Shown piece by piece: positions 51,725 through 59,885 of a stretch of 64,000 bases of DNA. How positions within the stretch are numbered: the first letter of the stretch is position 1; each line of letters starts with the position of its first letter. A program made the position numbers and the translations under genes. The notes below the pieces were generated by a model. It searched no databases and had not been told where the DNA came from. It saw only the letters and a list, made by a program, of their open reading frames with translations. This stretch comes from Spirochaeta sp. UBA5339. Lineage in GTDB: Bacteria > Spirochaetota > Spirochaetia > DSM-2461. The stretch covers positions 99,844 to 163,843 of the forward strand of contig DHQL01000021.1 of the NCBI GenBank assembly GCA_002408085.1, given 5' to 3'.

Positions 51725-51765
51725 AAAAGGCAGCCCCGGCAATCTTGCTTCAGGCTGCCTTTTTG
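51725..51765 (+). terminator. Terminator-like hairpin between uxaA and uxaC
   Basis: AAAAGGCAGCC (51725-51735) and GGCTGCCTTTT (51753-51763) pair perfectly over 11 bp with a 17-nt loop and end in T residues. It sits inside the operon and could reduce uxaC levels, or end a uxaBA transcript. Confidence 0.75.
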
Positions 51766-51807
51766 CATTACCATACTACCATTCCAGAACGAGAAAAGGA
51801 GTCAACA

Positions 51808-53208
51808 ATGAAGTTTATCACAGACAATTTCGGCCTCGACAACGACGCCGCCGTAAAACTGTTTCACGAATACGCAAAAGAGATGCCCATCATCGACTAC
51901 CACTGCCACCTCTCTCCCCAGGAGATCTACGAGGACAAAAAGTGGGACAACATCGCCCAGGTATGGCTTGGGGGAGACCACTACAAGTGGAGAGTCATGA
52001 GAACCAACGGTGTGGCAGAGAAGTTCTGTACAGGGGACGCTCCCGACCGTGAGAAGTTCCAGAAGTTCGCAGAGTCTCTTCCCTATGCCCTGAGAAACCC
52101 TATGTACCACTGGTGTCACCTCGAGCTGGCCCGGTACTTCGGCATCGACGATGTCGTCTTAAGCGGCGATACAGCCCAGGATGTCTGGGACAGAGCCAAC
52201 GCCGAGCTCAAGAACCTCAGCGCAAGAACTCTGATGACTAAAAGCGGTGTTAAGGCCGTCTGTACCACAGACGATCCCATCGACTCCCTGGAGTACCACA
52301 AGGCACTGGCATCAGAAGGCTTTGCCGTAAAGGTTCTCCCCACATGGAGACCCGACAAGGCCATGGCCATCGACAAGGAGTTCTACCTGGACTACCTGAA
52401 GTCCCTTTCTGAAGTTTCCGGGGTGGAAATCAAAGACTTTGCCTCCCTCAAAGAGGCCGTTAAGGTCCGCCACCAGTTCTTCCACGACGCAGGCTGCCGC
52501 CTCAGTGACCACGGACTGGACACAATGTACGCCTCGGACTACACAGAGGAAGAAGTTGCCGCCATATTCGCCAAGGCCCTTGCAGGTACAAAGGTAACCG
52601 AAAAGGAAGATTTCAAGTTCAAGACAGCCATGATGGTCCTCTTCGGACACCTCGATGCCGAGAAGGGATGGACAAAACAGCTCCACATCGGCGCCATCCG
52701 GAACAACAACACCAGACTTTTCAAGCTTCTTGGACCCGACACGGGATTCGACTCTGTAGACGACCAGAACTTCGCCCGGCCCATGGCCAAATACCTGGAC
52801 ATGCTGGATCAGGACGACAAGCTCCCCAAGACCATCATCTACAACCTGAACCCCAGGGACAACGAAGTCATCGCCACCCTGATCGGCTGTTTCCAGGACG
52901 GAACCTCCGCCGGTAAGATTCAGTTCGGTTCGGGCTGGTGGTTCCTTGATCAGCTGGACGGCATGACCCGCCAGATCGAATCCCTCAGCCAGCTGGGACT
53001 CCTACGCCGCTTTGTGGGTATGCTCACAGACAGCCGCTCCTTCCTCTCCTACACCCGGCACGAGTATTTCCGCCGCCTTCTGTGCAACATCCTCGGGTCC
53101 GACATGGAGAAGGGCCTGATCCCCATGGACTTCGATATGGTCGGCGCCATGGTCAGGGAGATCTCCTTCGAAAACGCAAGAGACTACTTCGGTTTCGACC
53201 TGAACTAG
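51808..53208 (+). CDS. uxaC: Glucuronate (uronate) isomerase
   Basis: This 466-residue metal-dependent isomerase converts D-glucuronate to fructuronate and D-galacturonate to tagaturonate. HxH metal site IIDYHCHLSPQEI near 27, LELARYFGI, LRRFVGMLTDSRSFLSYTRHEYFRRLLCN near the C-terminus. AAAGGAG precedes ATG 51808; the longer in-frame extension runs through the uxaA terminator and is rejected. It supplies substrate to UxaB. uxuA/uxuB for the glucuronate branch are not in the window. Confidence 0.96.
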   Translation: MKFITDNFGLDNDAAVKLFHEYAKEMPIIDYHCHLSPQEIYEDKKWDNIAQVWLGGDHYKWRVMRTNGVAEKFCTGDAPDREKFQKFAESLPYALRNPMYHWCHLELARYFGIDDVVLSGDTAQDVWDRANAELKNLSARTLMTKSGVKAVCTTDDPIDSLEYHKALASEGFAVKVLPTWRPDKAMAIDKEFYLDYLKSLSEVSGVEIKDFASLKEAVKVRHQFFHDAGCRLSDHGLDTMYASDYTEEEVAAIFAKALAGTKVTEKEDFKFKTAMMVLFGHLDAEKGWTKQLHIGAIRNNNTRLFKLLGPDTGFDSVDDQNFARPMAKYLDMLDQDDKLPKTIIYNLNPRDNEVIATLIGCFQDGTSAGKIQFGSGWWFLDQLDGMTRQIESLSQLGLLRRFVGMLTDSRSFLSYTRHEYFRRLLCNILGSDMEKGLIPMDFDMVGAMVREISFENARDYFGFDLN

Positions 53209-53233
53209 TTCCCTCTCTTTATTAAACATTTAT

Positions 53234-53367
53234 GGGCGTTTCCCCCTGCCTCACGGCAGGGGGTCAGGCTTTGCGGGGGTCCCGTCTTGCGGTCCCCGCA
53301 AGACCGCCTTCGGCGCCCCTCCAATCAAGGTTGCATGGTCGAGCAGTAAAGCGCAGCTTTACGACCA
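53234..53367. repeat. Structured intergenic element with three perfect hairpins
   Basis: After GGGCGTT come three stems: CCCCCTGCC/GGCAGGGGG (53242-53250 with 53255-53263), GTCTTGCGG/CCGCAAGAC (53284-53292 with 53296-53304), and TGGTC...GTAAAGC-GCA-GCTTTAC-GACCA (53336-53367). The GGGCGTT-hairpin-GGGTCAGGC form recalls dispersed intergenic repeats of spirochaetes and Bacteroidetes; copy number cannot be seen here. The first hairpin may also end the uxaC transcript. Confidence 0.6.
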
Positions 53368-53421
53368 GACCCTTAACGCGGTTTTATCTATCCTGATGAA
53401 ATCAGATTAAAATCAAAAATC

Positions 53422-53450
53422 TTTTCACAGCAATGAATAACGGGTATAAT
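53422..53450 (+). promoter_or_regulatory. Predicted promoter of the MNT antitoxin gene
   Basis: TTTTCA (53422-53427), 17 nt, TATAAT (53445-53450), then only 6 nt to ATG 53457. No Shine-Dalgarno is seen, so a leaderless transcript is predicted. Confidence 0.6.
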
Positions 53451-53456
53451 TGAAAC

Positions 53457-53801
53457 ATGAAGGAATTGGAATCCTACATCCCAGGCATCGTCAACTCTCT
53501 CCGTACCATTGATCCCTATAAAATAATCATGTTCGGATCAGTAGCTTCGGGTCTTACCAATGAGTCGAGCGATATTGACCTGGCCGTAATAATAAATAAA
53601 GATGATTTACCTCAAAGCTATGACGAAAAACTTGATAACAGTCTGCTTGTCAGAGATGCCATACTGGATATCAGTTTCGAAGTTCCAATAGATCTGCTTG
53701 TATATACCCGCAGGGAGTTTATGGAACTGGAAAGCAATAACAAACCATTCTTCTCTGAGATTGTAGATAAAGGCCGGGTTTTATATGAAAAGGCTTGCTG
53801 A
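53457..53801 (+). CDS. MNT-domain nucleotidyltransferase (antitoxin of HEPN/MNT pair)
   Basis: This 114-residue minimal nucleotidyltransferase has IIMFGSVASGLTNESSDIDLAVI, the GS-x(n)-DxD motif. In HepT-MntA type VII systems the MNT protein adds AMP to, and so silences, the HEPN RNase. The partner HEPN-type gene begins 103 nt downstream with its own promoter-like sequence. The start has no Shine-Dalgarno. Confidence 0.9.
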   Translation: MKELESYIPGIVNSLRTIDPYKIIMFGSVASGLTNESSDIDLAVIINKDDLPQSYDEKLDNSLLVRDAILDISFEVPIDLLVYTRREFMELESNNKPFFSEIVDKGRVLYEKAC

Positions 53802-53868
53802 TTCAATCTTTATAATCATCATCAAATCCTCTTAAACATAATGAAAGGGAGCATACTTCCTAAACTTG

Positions 53869-53897
53869 TTGATGCTCCCCATTGAAAGACCTATATT
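53869..53897 (+). promoter_or_regulatory. Predicted promoter of the HEPN gene
   Basis: TTGATG (53869-53874), 17 nt, TATATT (53892-53897), then 6 nt to ATG 53904. The geometry is the same as for the MNT gene. Confidence 0.55.
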
Positions 53898-53903
53898 ATC
53901 CCT

Positions 53904-54323
53904 ATGCCATTGAATACAGACCACCTCGAAAAAGTCCTCAATACTCTGGAAAGATCTTTGAACGCGTTAGGCCAAGTCAATGCCGCAGACAATGAACTGG
54001 ACTATGATATGTACCGTTATTCTGCTGTGAAAAGTTTCGAACTGGCCATGGAAACGAGTGCAAAACTGTTGAGAAAAACCATAGAACCCTGGATGGCCTC
54101 AAAAAAAGCGGCCTGGGCACTCACATATAAAGACCTTTTCCGACAGGCAATCAGGCACGGTCTACTGGAGCCTGAAGACGGAGAAAAGTGGTTTGCATAC
54201 AGGGACAACAGAAACAATACAGCTCATGACTATGGAGAGCATTTTGCCGAAGACTCCCTGGCTCTTCTGCACGGTTTCATCAAAGATGCCAGGAAGTTGA
54301 TACAGGTGATTCAGAATGCCTGA
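53904..54323 (+). CDS. HEPN-type nucleotidyltransferase substrate-binding protein (HI0074-like)
   Basis: This 139-residue all-helical protein belongs to the HI0074/HEPN family, the partner of MNT proteins. FELAMETSAKLLRKTIE is typical, and the motif YRDNRNNTAHDY contains the Rx4H HEPN signature (RNNTAH), the RNase active site of HepT toxins. Together with the MNT gene it forms a probable toxin-antitoxin module. No Shine-Dalgarno is visible. Confidence 0.88.
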   Translation: MPLNTDHLEKVLNTLERSLNALGQVNAADNELDYDMYRYSAVKSFELAMETSAKLLRKTIEPWMASKKAAWALTYKDLFRQAIRHGLLEPEDGEKWFAYRDNRNNTAHDYGEHFAEDSLALLHGFIKDARKLIQVIQNA

Positions 54324-54423
54324 TGCTCCTGGACAGTAATTCCTGATATTCTTTAAGAAGAAATCAGGAAGCAGAAATACTATCGTCTGCAATAGGACTG
54401 TGATATGTATTCGGGCAAAAGAC

Positions 54424-54969
54424 TCAGTATACGGATTTAAAGTCATTTATTCTGATATTGAATTTCATTTCATCGTAACTTGTACCATTGATCGTAAAAG
54501 ACTCTTTGACTGTCTCAGTATGGGTCATGCCCAGTTTGGCCGCTATTCTTATGGAAGGGGCATTCTCAGAGGCAATTGATGCTTCAATATTATCAAGCTT
54601 CAGTATCCTGAACCCGAAATCCAGTATTCGATGGGCCGCCTCAGTTGCATATCCTCTGCCCTTGTAATTCTTGCTGATAATATAACCGAAACCTCCAGTT
54701 CCACCGATTATTTCAGAACTCAATACTTTCAAAGAGACAAATCCGATTGATTCTCTGGTCTTGATATTTTCGATAATGAAAAAGAACCTGGTTCTCATCA
54801 GCTGATCTTTGTCTTTAAGCAGCTCGATATGATAACGGTTGATTTCATCAATGGATGAGAACAACGGGGGGATAAATTTGCCATGCTCTTTATCAAGGAG
54901 AAGTGTAGTTAAAAGAGAAGAATCAAGCCTCTCTACTTCTCTAAGGACGAGTCTATCGGTTTTCAACAT
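54424..54969 (-). CDS. GNAT N-acetyltransferase, RimJ/RimL type
   Basis: This 181-residue acetyltransferase starts LKTDRLVLREVERLDSS and has the cofactor loop NYKGRGYATEAAHRIL, followed by NIEASIASENAPSIRIAAKLG. GAGG precedes ATG 54969, which overlaps the end of the peptidase gene by 7 nt. The substrate is unknown. It is the last gene of a three-gene minus-strand operon. Confidence 0.9.
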   Translation of the reverse strand: MLKTDRLVLREVERLDSSLLTTLLLDKEHGKFIPPLFSSIDEINRYHIELLKDKDQLMRTRFFFIIENIKTRESIGFVSLKVLSSEIIGGTGGFGYIISKNYKGRGYATEAAHRILDFGFRILKLDNIEASIASENAPSIRIAAKLGMTHTETVKESFTINGTSYDEMKFNIRINDFKSVY

Positions 54970-55736
54970 GATGATACCTCTGTTTTCATATCTGAGAGTT
55001 CTGAGTATTGATACTCTCTATTTTGCTGCAAGGGGATTTGATAATATCTGTCCTGATCCCAGAAGCAGGCCCAGACACCAGCACTCTTATGTGCTGAAAA
55101 AACTGAAAGGGAATTCTCTTTCAGGTGGATTGCCGCTGCATTATCGATTCCCAGGCCAATATGATCACAGTTTTCTAAAACTTTTTTGAAAGGAATCTGT
55201 CTTTCTGATTCCGAGTTAAAATGAGGGCATACCGTGTATGGGAAGTAGTTCAGACCGTCGAAAAGTGTAAGCGGTGCTTCGGGATCGTCGAGTTTCAATG
55301 CATCCGATAAATAGTTCCGGAACCAGCAGACAGCCCCGGCGCTGAGGCCGCAAAGAATCGTTCCCTTCTCATAGGCATCCTTCAGAATAATATCAACACC
55401 AGTGGCTTTCCAGATATTCAGCATGGAAACAGTGTTTCCACCACCGACATAGATAATATCTGCTGTTTTGATTCTGGTTTCCCTCTCTCTCTTCGATTCA
55501 GTAGAGTCAATGAGTTTCAGAGTTTCGACATGACAGTTAAGATCTTCGAAATACTGAGTAAACAGATGAGTATAGGATTCAGAATCATTCGAGGCTGTGG
55601 GAATAAAAAGAACATTAGTAGTCTCTTTTCCCGTAAGTTCAATTATCTTTTTATCAATTGCAAGGGTCTCTGAGGGCTTGTTTCGTATCTCACCACCGCC
55701 TATGGCTACCAGCTGCTTTGTAATTGTCTTATCCAT
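54963..55736 (-). CDS. Peptidase E-like protein (family S51)
   Basis: This 257-residue serine peptidase of the S51 family (alpha-aspartyl dipeptidase/cyanophycinase-like) has IIYVGGGNTVSML, the nucleophile Ser in LCGLSAGAVCWF near 143 and GLGIDNAAAIHLKEN. It would cleave N-terminal Asp dipeptides in the cytoplasm. ATG 55736 lies inside the 3' end of the hydrolase gene (8-nt overlap), with no strong Shine-Dalgarno, suggesting coupled translation. Confidence 0.9.
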   Translation of the reverse strand: MDKTITKQLVAIGGGEIRNKPSETLAIDKKIIELTGKETTNVLFIPTASNDSESYTHLFTQYFEDLNCHVETLKLIDSTESKRERETRIKTADIIYVGGGNTVSMLNIWKATGVDIILKDAYEKGTILCGLSAGAVCWFRNYLSDALKLDDPEAPLTLFDGLNYFPYTVCPHFNSESERQIPFKKVLENCDHIGLGIDNAAAIHLKENSLSVFSAHKSAGVWACFWDQDRYYQIPLQQNREYQYSELSDMKTEVSSC

Positions 55737-56652
55737 TGTATTTTGTAATAAAGCTAACCGATGCCTGATTCAGCTGCTGCAGTCCCGGTGATTCAATAGG
55801 GAAGTGTCCTGCATTCTCAAGGAGGGTGAAGTCCCTGGTACAGCTGATTCTATCAAAGAAGAGCTTGCTTATCTCCGTAGGGGTCCATTTATCTATTTCT
55901 GGATGAGCCAGAAGAACGGGGCAAATATCAAAGTCCTCCGGCTCTATAAGGGGCACCGATTTCATCATGGAAAGAAGGAATGATATCGAGACAGAACTTC
56001 CCGAACCGACCCTGTCTTTTAAAAGCAGCTTGAGAACCTCACGGCTGTTAACGATGGCATTCATATTGGCCACCATCCGAACCGGTACTCTGATCTTCCT
56101 GATCCGGGAGGGAAGGGAATCCAGCATCTTTATCCCAATCCGTGAATGGAACTTGTTCTTAGCCGAGTAATCCCTGACAATTTGAAGCCTGTTATCCAGA
56201 ATATTGGTTATAATAAGGCCCCTTACATCCTTTGCCTTGCAGCATACATTGTACGCCAGCATTCCCCCGGCGCTGAGGCCGAAGGCAAAGGTTTTTCTCC
56301 CCCTGTGGATTTCCCTCTCTACCATAAATGCGCCTACTTCAATCCAGGTGGAATAATCATGGGAGCCGGGTCCTTTTGTATAACCGTAACCCGGCAGATC
56401 AGGGCAGATCACATTAAATCCGGCTTTAACCAGGGGTACTGCAATAAAGGAGAGGAGTCTTCCATTTCCACCGACCCCATGAAAGATCACTACCGTAGTA
56501 TCTGATTCCTTTATGGGTGAGTATTCATCATAGCGGATTTCCATGTCCTGATATGCTGCGACCTTTTCAACCGGCTGGATCTTATCGCTGATTCTATTCT
56601 CTTCAGGAAGGTACTTCTGAACTTGCTGCCAAATCTTGTTGCTGCTGAACAC
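55729..56652 (-). CDS. Alpha/beta hydrolase
   Basis: This 307-residue alpha/beta-fold hydrolase has an oxyanion region VIFHGVGGNGR, nucleophile Ser in AFGLSAGGMLAYN near 130, an acid near PEIDKWTP and His in LENAGHFPIESPG. GTG 56652 is the start, with AGGA 7 nt upstream. The ester or peptide substrate is not known. It is first gene of the operon with peptidase E and GNAT. Confidence 0.9.
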   Translation of the reverse strand: MFSSNKIWQQVQKYLPEENRISDKIQPVEKVAAYQDMEIRYDEYSPIKESDTTVVIFHGVGGNGRLLSFIAVPLVKAGFNVICPDLPGYGYTKGPGSHDYSTWIEVGAFMVEREIHRGRKTFAFGLSAGGMLAYNVCCKAKDVRGLIITNILDNRLQIVRDYSAKNKFHSRIGIKMLDSLPSRIRKIRVPVRMVANMNAIVNSREVLKLLLKDRVGSGSSVSISFLLSMMKSVPLIEPEDFDICPVLLAHPEIDKWTPTEISKLFFDRISCTRDFTLLENAGHFPIESPGLQQLNQASVSFITKYNG

Positions 56653-56858
56653 TACTGATTCCTGCCTCTTGTCTCTAAAGTAATTTGAATTGGATTATAC
56701 ATAAAGCTTGCAGGAAAGAACAGTGTTCATTAAAGTAATTGTAAACAATTGTAATTTTTATCGAAAGGTATCTATATCAGGGCCGTCAGCAAGCATTGTA
56801 TGTCTTTTATCAGAACCATTAGAGTTCAATTGTAATATTTTGTACTTGAAAAGTTCAA

Positions 56859-56888
56859 TTGACAGGATTTGAACCTTAATAGTACAAT
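56859..56888 (+). promoter_or_regulatory. Predicted promoter of satD, with inverted repeat
   Basis: TTGACA (56859-56864), 18 nt, TACAAT (56883-56888), 5 nt to ATG 56894; no Shine-Dalgarno. GTTCAA (56853-56858) and TTGAAC (56869-56874) form an inverted repeat across the -35 box, and GTTCAATTG also occurs at 56824. Confidence 0.55.
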
Positions 56889-56893
56889 GTCCT

Positions 56894-57523
56894 ATGCAGG
56901 TGTTTACGATTATCGCTGACATTATCAAGTCCAGAGGTATTGAGAACCGATCAGAGTTCCAGAAGAGCCTGGAAACAAAGCTGAGCAGTGTTTCCACCGG
57001 AGCCTCTACCATCGTCTCTCCCTATACCATCACCCTGGGAGATGAGTTTCAGGGAGTATATGACAGTTGCGGTGAGATCCTGGATCATCTCTTTCAGATT
57101 ATGCTGTTCATCCATCCTGTGAAACTGCGGGTTGCCGTTGGGGTGGGGGATCTTGATACCAGCATCAACAGGCAGAGCGCCCTTGGGATGGATGGTCCGG
57201 CTTTTCATTCTGCCCGCAAGGGGATAGAAGAGCTCAAGGCCTGCGATACAAACAGCATCCGCTTCTGCGATCCCCCGGGTGATACCGACCTGGAACTGAT
57301 CAATTCCGGTCTTTCATTGGTTCTCTCAGAAATGGACGGGTGGAAAATCAATACACATAAAACCTTTGAGGCTCTGAGGCACGGCAGGCCGGTCAATGAT
57401 ATCTTTCCCGAGCTGGGCATCTCCCAGAGGGGGGTATACAAGCTGATAGCCACTAACCATCTGGAACAGTACCTTGCTTTTTTCATCTCTCTGAACAGCA
57501 AACTTTCCGGGAGGTACTCCTGA
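56894..57523 (+). CDS. satD: SatD family protein
   Basis: This 209-residue protein starts FTIIADIIKSRGIENRSEFQK and contains ITLGDEFQGVYDS and VGVGDLDTSINRQSALGMDGPAFHSARKG, all diagnostic of SatD (first described in the Streptococcus sat operon). The C-terminal part has an HTH-like end (LGISQRGVYKLIATNHL). Function is not firmly known. It is coupled to the downstream membrane protein (TGATG overlap), the usual partner. Confidence 0.92.
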   Translation: MQVFTIIADIIKSRGIENRSEFQKSLETKLSSVSTGASTIVSPYTITLGDEFQGVYDSCGEILDHLFQIMLFIHPVKLRVAVGVGDLDTSINRQSALGMDGPAFHSARKGIEELKACDTNSIRFCDPPGDTDLELINSGLSLVLSEMDGWKINTHKTFEALRHGRPVNDIFPELGISQRGVYKLIATNHLEQYLAFFISLNSKLSGRYS

Positions 57524-58272
57524 TGCACACGATATTCTACTTCTTCAACTGTTTTCTGCTGGTCAGACTTTTTACTCAGTGGAGTGATGACAATAACTCT
57601 TCCTTCAAGAATAACCTGCTGCAGGCCATGGGAGTATTCCTTCTGATCCTGCCCCTTGTCAGGTCATGGGGATTTGTCTTTCTGACTCTTGTGATCATCC
57701 TTTGCTACCAGAGTTTCGTTCTGTTTACAGAACGACGGGCAAAGAATCTTTTCTGGGGACGGAGCCTGCAGCTCCTCTTTCTGATTCTGTTCTCTTCCTG
57801 TCTCTACGGTATGAGCGGTCAGAATCTTCAGTTTTCAGATTCCTTTACACTCCTCCTGTCCCGCTGCTTATCTTTGAATATCCTGACAGCACCTCTGGAA
57901 CTTTCCACCTTTTTCAGCCTGCAGCTCTATCTTTTCGGTATTCTGATCACTGTACAGGAGCTGAACAACATCATCCGGGGAGTTTTGAGAACCATACAGG
58001 CGGCTCCTGTTAAGGGAGATGAGGTGCCCCAGGTCGACTCTGAGGAGCTGAAACGGGGCAAGATCATCGGGGCTATTGAACGAATACTCTTTTTCTTCTT
58101 TGTGATGACAGGAAACTATGCTTCCATTGGCTTCATTCTGGCGGCCAAGGGTTTTACCCGGTTCCGGGATCTGGATGACAAGAACTTTGCAGAATATGTT
58201 CTGATCGGAACCCTTCTATCCAGTTCTCTTTCCATCTTTGCCGCGGAGTTCGTCAAGAGAGTTCTTTTATAG
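57523..58272 (+). CDS. Membrane protein, DUF3307-type partner of SatD
   Basis: This 249-residue protein has about six transmembrane segments. The C-terminal GAIERILFFFFVMTGNYAS and FILAAKGFTRF, EYVLIGTLLSSSLSIFAAEF segments fit the membrane partner often found with SatD. Its 3' end overlaps the end of the converging MFS gene by 20 nt. Confidence 0.85.
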   Translation: MHTIFYFFNCFLLVRLFTQWSDDNNSSFKNNLLQAMGVFLLILPLVRSWGFVFLTLVIILCYQSFVLFTERRAKNLFWGRSLQLLFLILFSSCLYGMSGQNLQFSDSFTLLLSRCLSLNILTAPLELSTFFSLQLYLFGILITVQELNNIIRGVLRTIQAAPVKGDEVPQVDSEELKRGKIIGAIERILFFFFVMTGNYASIGFILAAKGFTRFRDLDDKNFAEYVLIGTLLSSSLSIFAAEFVKRVLL

Positions 58273-59500
58273 TCTTCATTCGTCTGTCAGCCCGGTCCAG
58301 GGCCAGCATGGCCATAAAAAGAAGTACTCCTGCAGCAAAGCAGACTCCCCACATCACAGAAAATCCACCATGAGCCAGTACAAATCCCGAGACAAGAGGG
58401 CCCAGAGCCTGTCCGGCTCCCTTCGTCACCAGAAAGAGGCTGTTAAATCTCCCCCTGTGATTCACAGGGGTGTGGTTGGCCACAAAGACACCGCCGCTGG
58501 TGGCATGGAGTATCTCCCCTGTGGTCCAGATCAGGGTGGACAGAAGGAGCCAGCTTTTCAGGGCCAGGGGGAAAGCGAGCAGTCCGAAACCGATGCCGTA
58601 GAGAATCTGACCGGCAGCTATTCTCTGAAGGGCGGGTTTCTCTCCGAAAAAATGATTCAAAAGAGGAGTCAGGATCAGTACTGTAACCGCATTGAAGGAC
58701 ATCACCAGCCCGAATAACCTTGCACTGCCCTGGTCAAAAAAAGTTTCCACATGGAGGGCCAGGGTAAAATTGTTCTGGCTGTAGAGAAAGGCTGCTCCCA
58801 CAGAGAGGAGGGTATAGACCGCCAGTACGGGTATCTGCAGCAGTGCTTTGATACTGTTTCCCTCTACTGCCTTCTCTTCCTCCTCAAGATGCATCTCATC
58901 CCTCTTAGGCTCCCTGATAAAGAGAATTATCAGTATCAGGGTGATGATGGTGGTCACACCGTCTCCCCAGAAGATCCATCTTCTGTGATGATCAAAGAGG
59001 AATCCCGCTATTATGGGACCAAGGGCCACACCTATATTGATGCCCAGGTACAATAGGCTGTAGGCTGCGCTTCTTTGATCACGGGAGGTCATATCGGTCA
59101 TCAAAGAAGTATTTATTGGCTTAACGGCGCCGTTAAAGAAGGTAAATACAAGAAGCAGCAGGGCCATGAGAGGCTTATCGGATATAAAACCGCAGGCCAT
59201 AATACACACTACACCGATACTCTGGAGAACAAGCATCACTTTCTTGCGCCCTGCGGCATCGGTCATCTTCCCTCCAAAGAGGGCTCCTGCCATCATGGAC
59301 AGGCCCACGAGAGAAAGTACCATTCCGGTCTGTTTTTCATTGAAACCCAGATACCGGGTCAGGTAGAGGGTCAGAAAAAAGTTGACAAAGTCACCCATCC
59401 GGTTGATTACCCGGGCAATAAAGAGGATGTAAACCCCAAAGGGAAGTTTCCGGTAAGGGGCAATAACAGCACTTATAGGTTTGAGCATAAGATGAATCAT
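58253..59500 (-). CDS. Major facilitator superfamily transporter
   Basis: This 415-residue MFS protein has 12 predicted transmembrane segments. The loop 2-3 motif GALFGGKMTDAAGRKKVML is the classical MFS motif A, and NRMGDFVNFFLTLYLTRYLG resembles drug exporters of the YfmO/MdtH type. It is likely an exporter; the substrate is unknown. No clear Shine-Dalgarno is seen before ATG 59500. It marks the last gene before the AT-rich island. Confidence 0.9.
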   Translation of the reverse strand: MIHLMLKPISAVIAPYRKLPFGVYILFIARVINRMGDFVNFFLTLYLTRYLGFNEKQTGMVLSLVGLSMMAGALFGGKMTDAAGRKKVMLVLQSIGVVCIMACGFISDKPLMALLLLVFTFFNGAVKPINTSLMTDMTSRDQRSAAYSLLYLGINIGVALGPIIAGFLFDHHRRWIFWGDGVTTIITLILIILFIREPKRDEMHLEEEEKAVEGNSIKALLQIPVLAVYTLLSVGAAFLYSQNNFTLALHVETFFDQGSARLFGLVMSFNAVTVLILTPLLNHFFGEKPALQRIAAGQILYGIGFGLLAFPLALKSWLLLSTLIWTTGEILHATSGGVFVANHTPVNHRGRFNSLFLVTKGAGQALGPLVSGFVLAHGGFSVMWGVCFAAGVLLFMAMLALDRADRRMKTIKELS

Positions 59501-59885
59501 GGCTTATTAAACCAGAGATTTCCCTCAGAGAACAGTAGAGATACCCACTATTTCAACCTTTTGGCCGAAGCCATCACCAACCATCACCTGTAAAATATTA
59601 ATGACACATAAACCAAACAGATATATCATTTGAGTGTTGTTCATATTAACCCGGTTTAAGGCTAATCGTAATAAATATACTGAACAACTAAACACAGGAA
59701 TAACCAGGATAACACTGCAAGGAAAGGATCACTTGCTAATCATGGCAACGATATCAGGATCTGGACCTTGTTTAATTGAACAGTTAATAAAGCAAGTTAT
59801 GTGCACATATAAAATTGTTATTTGTATAATAAGCGTGTATGACAATATTTAATATATGAAAATGATTCAAGTCAGGAGTTGTAAT
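59501..59885. other. AT-rich intergenic region at the left edge of the island
   Basis: This is a 385-bp stretch of falling GC without a convincing gene. A 72-codon frame at 59634-59852 has no ribosome site or motif. It should contain the left end of the first cassette (a GTT-type core), but I could not identify one with confidence; GTTGTTCATATTAAC near 59636 is the best candidate. Confidence 0.4.

Noticed and set aside
53336..53367. Hairpin TGGTC...GACCA considered as a second attC or a tRNA-like structure
   Set aside because: It lacks AAC/GTT ends and an extrahelical-base pattern, and has no tRNA arms; treated as part of a three-hairpin intergenic element.
59634..59852. 72-codon plus-strand frame before the first cassette gene
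   Set aside because: No Shine-Dalgarno sequence and no recognisable domain; left as intergenic.
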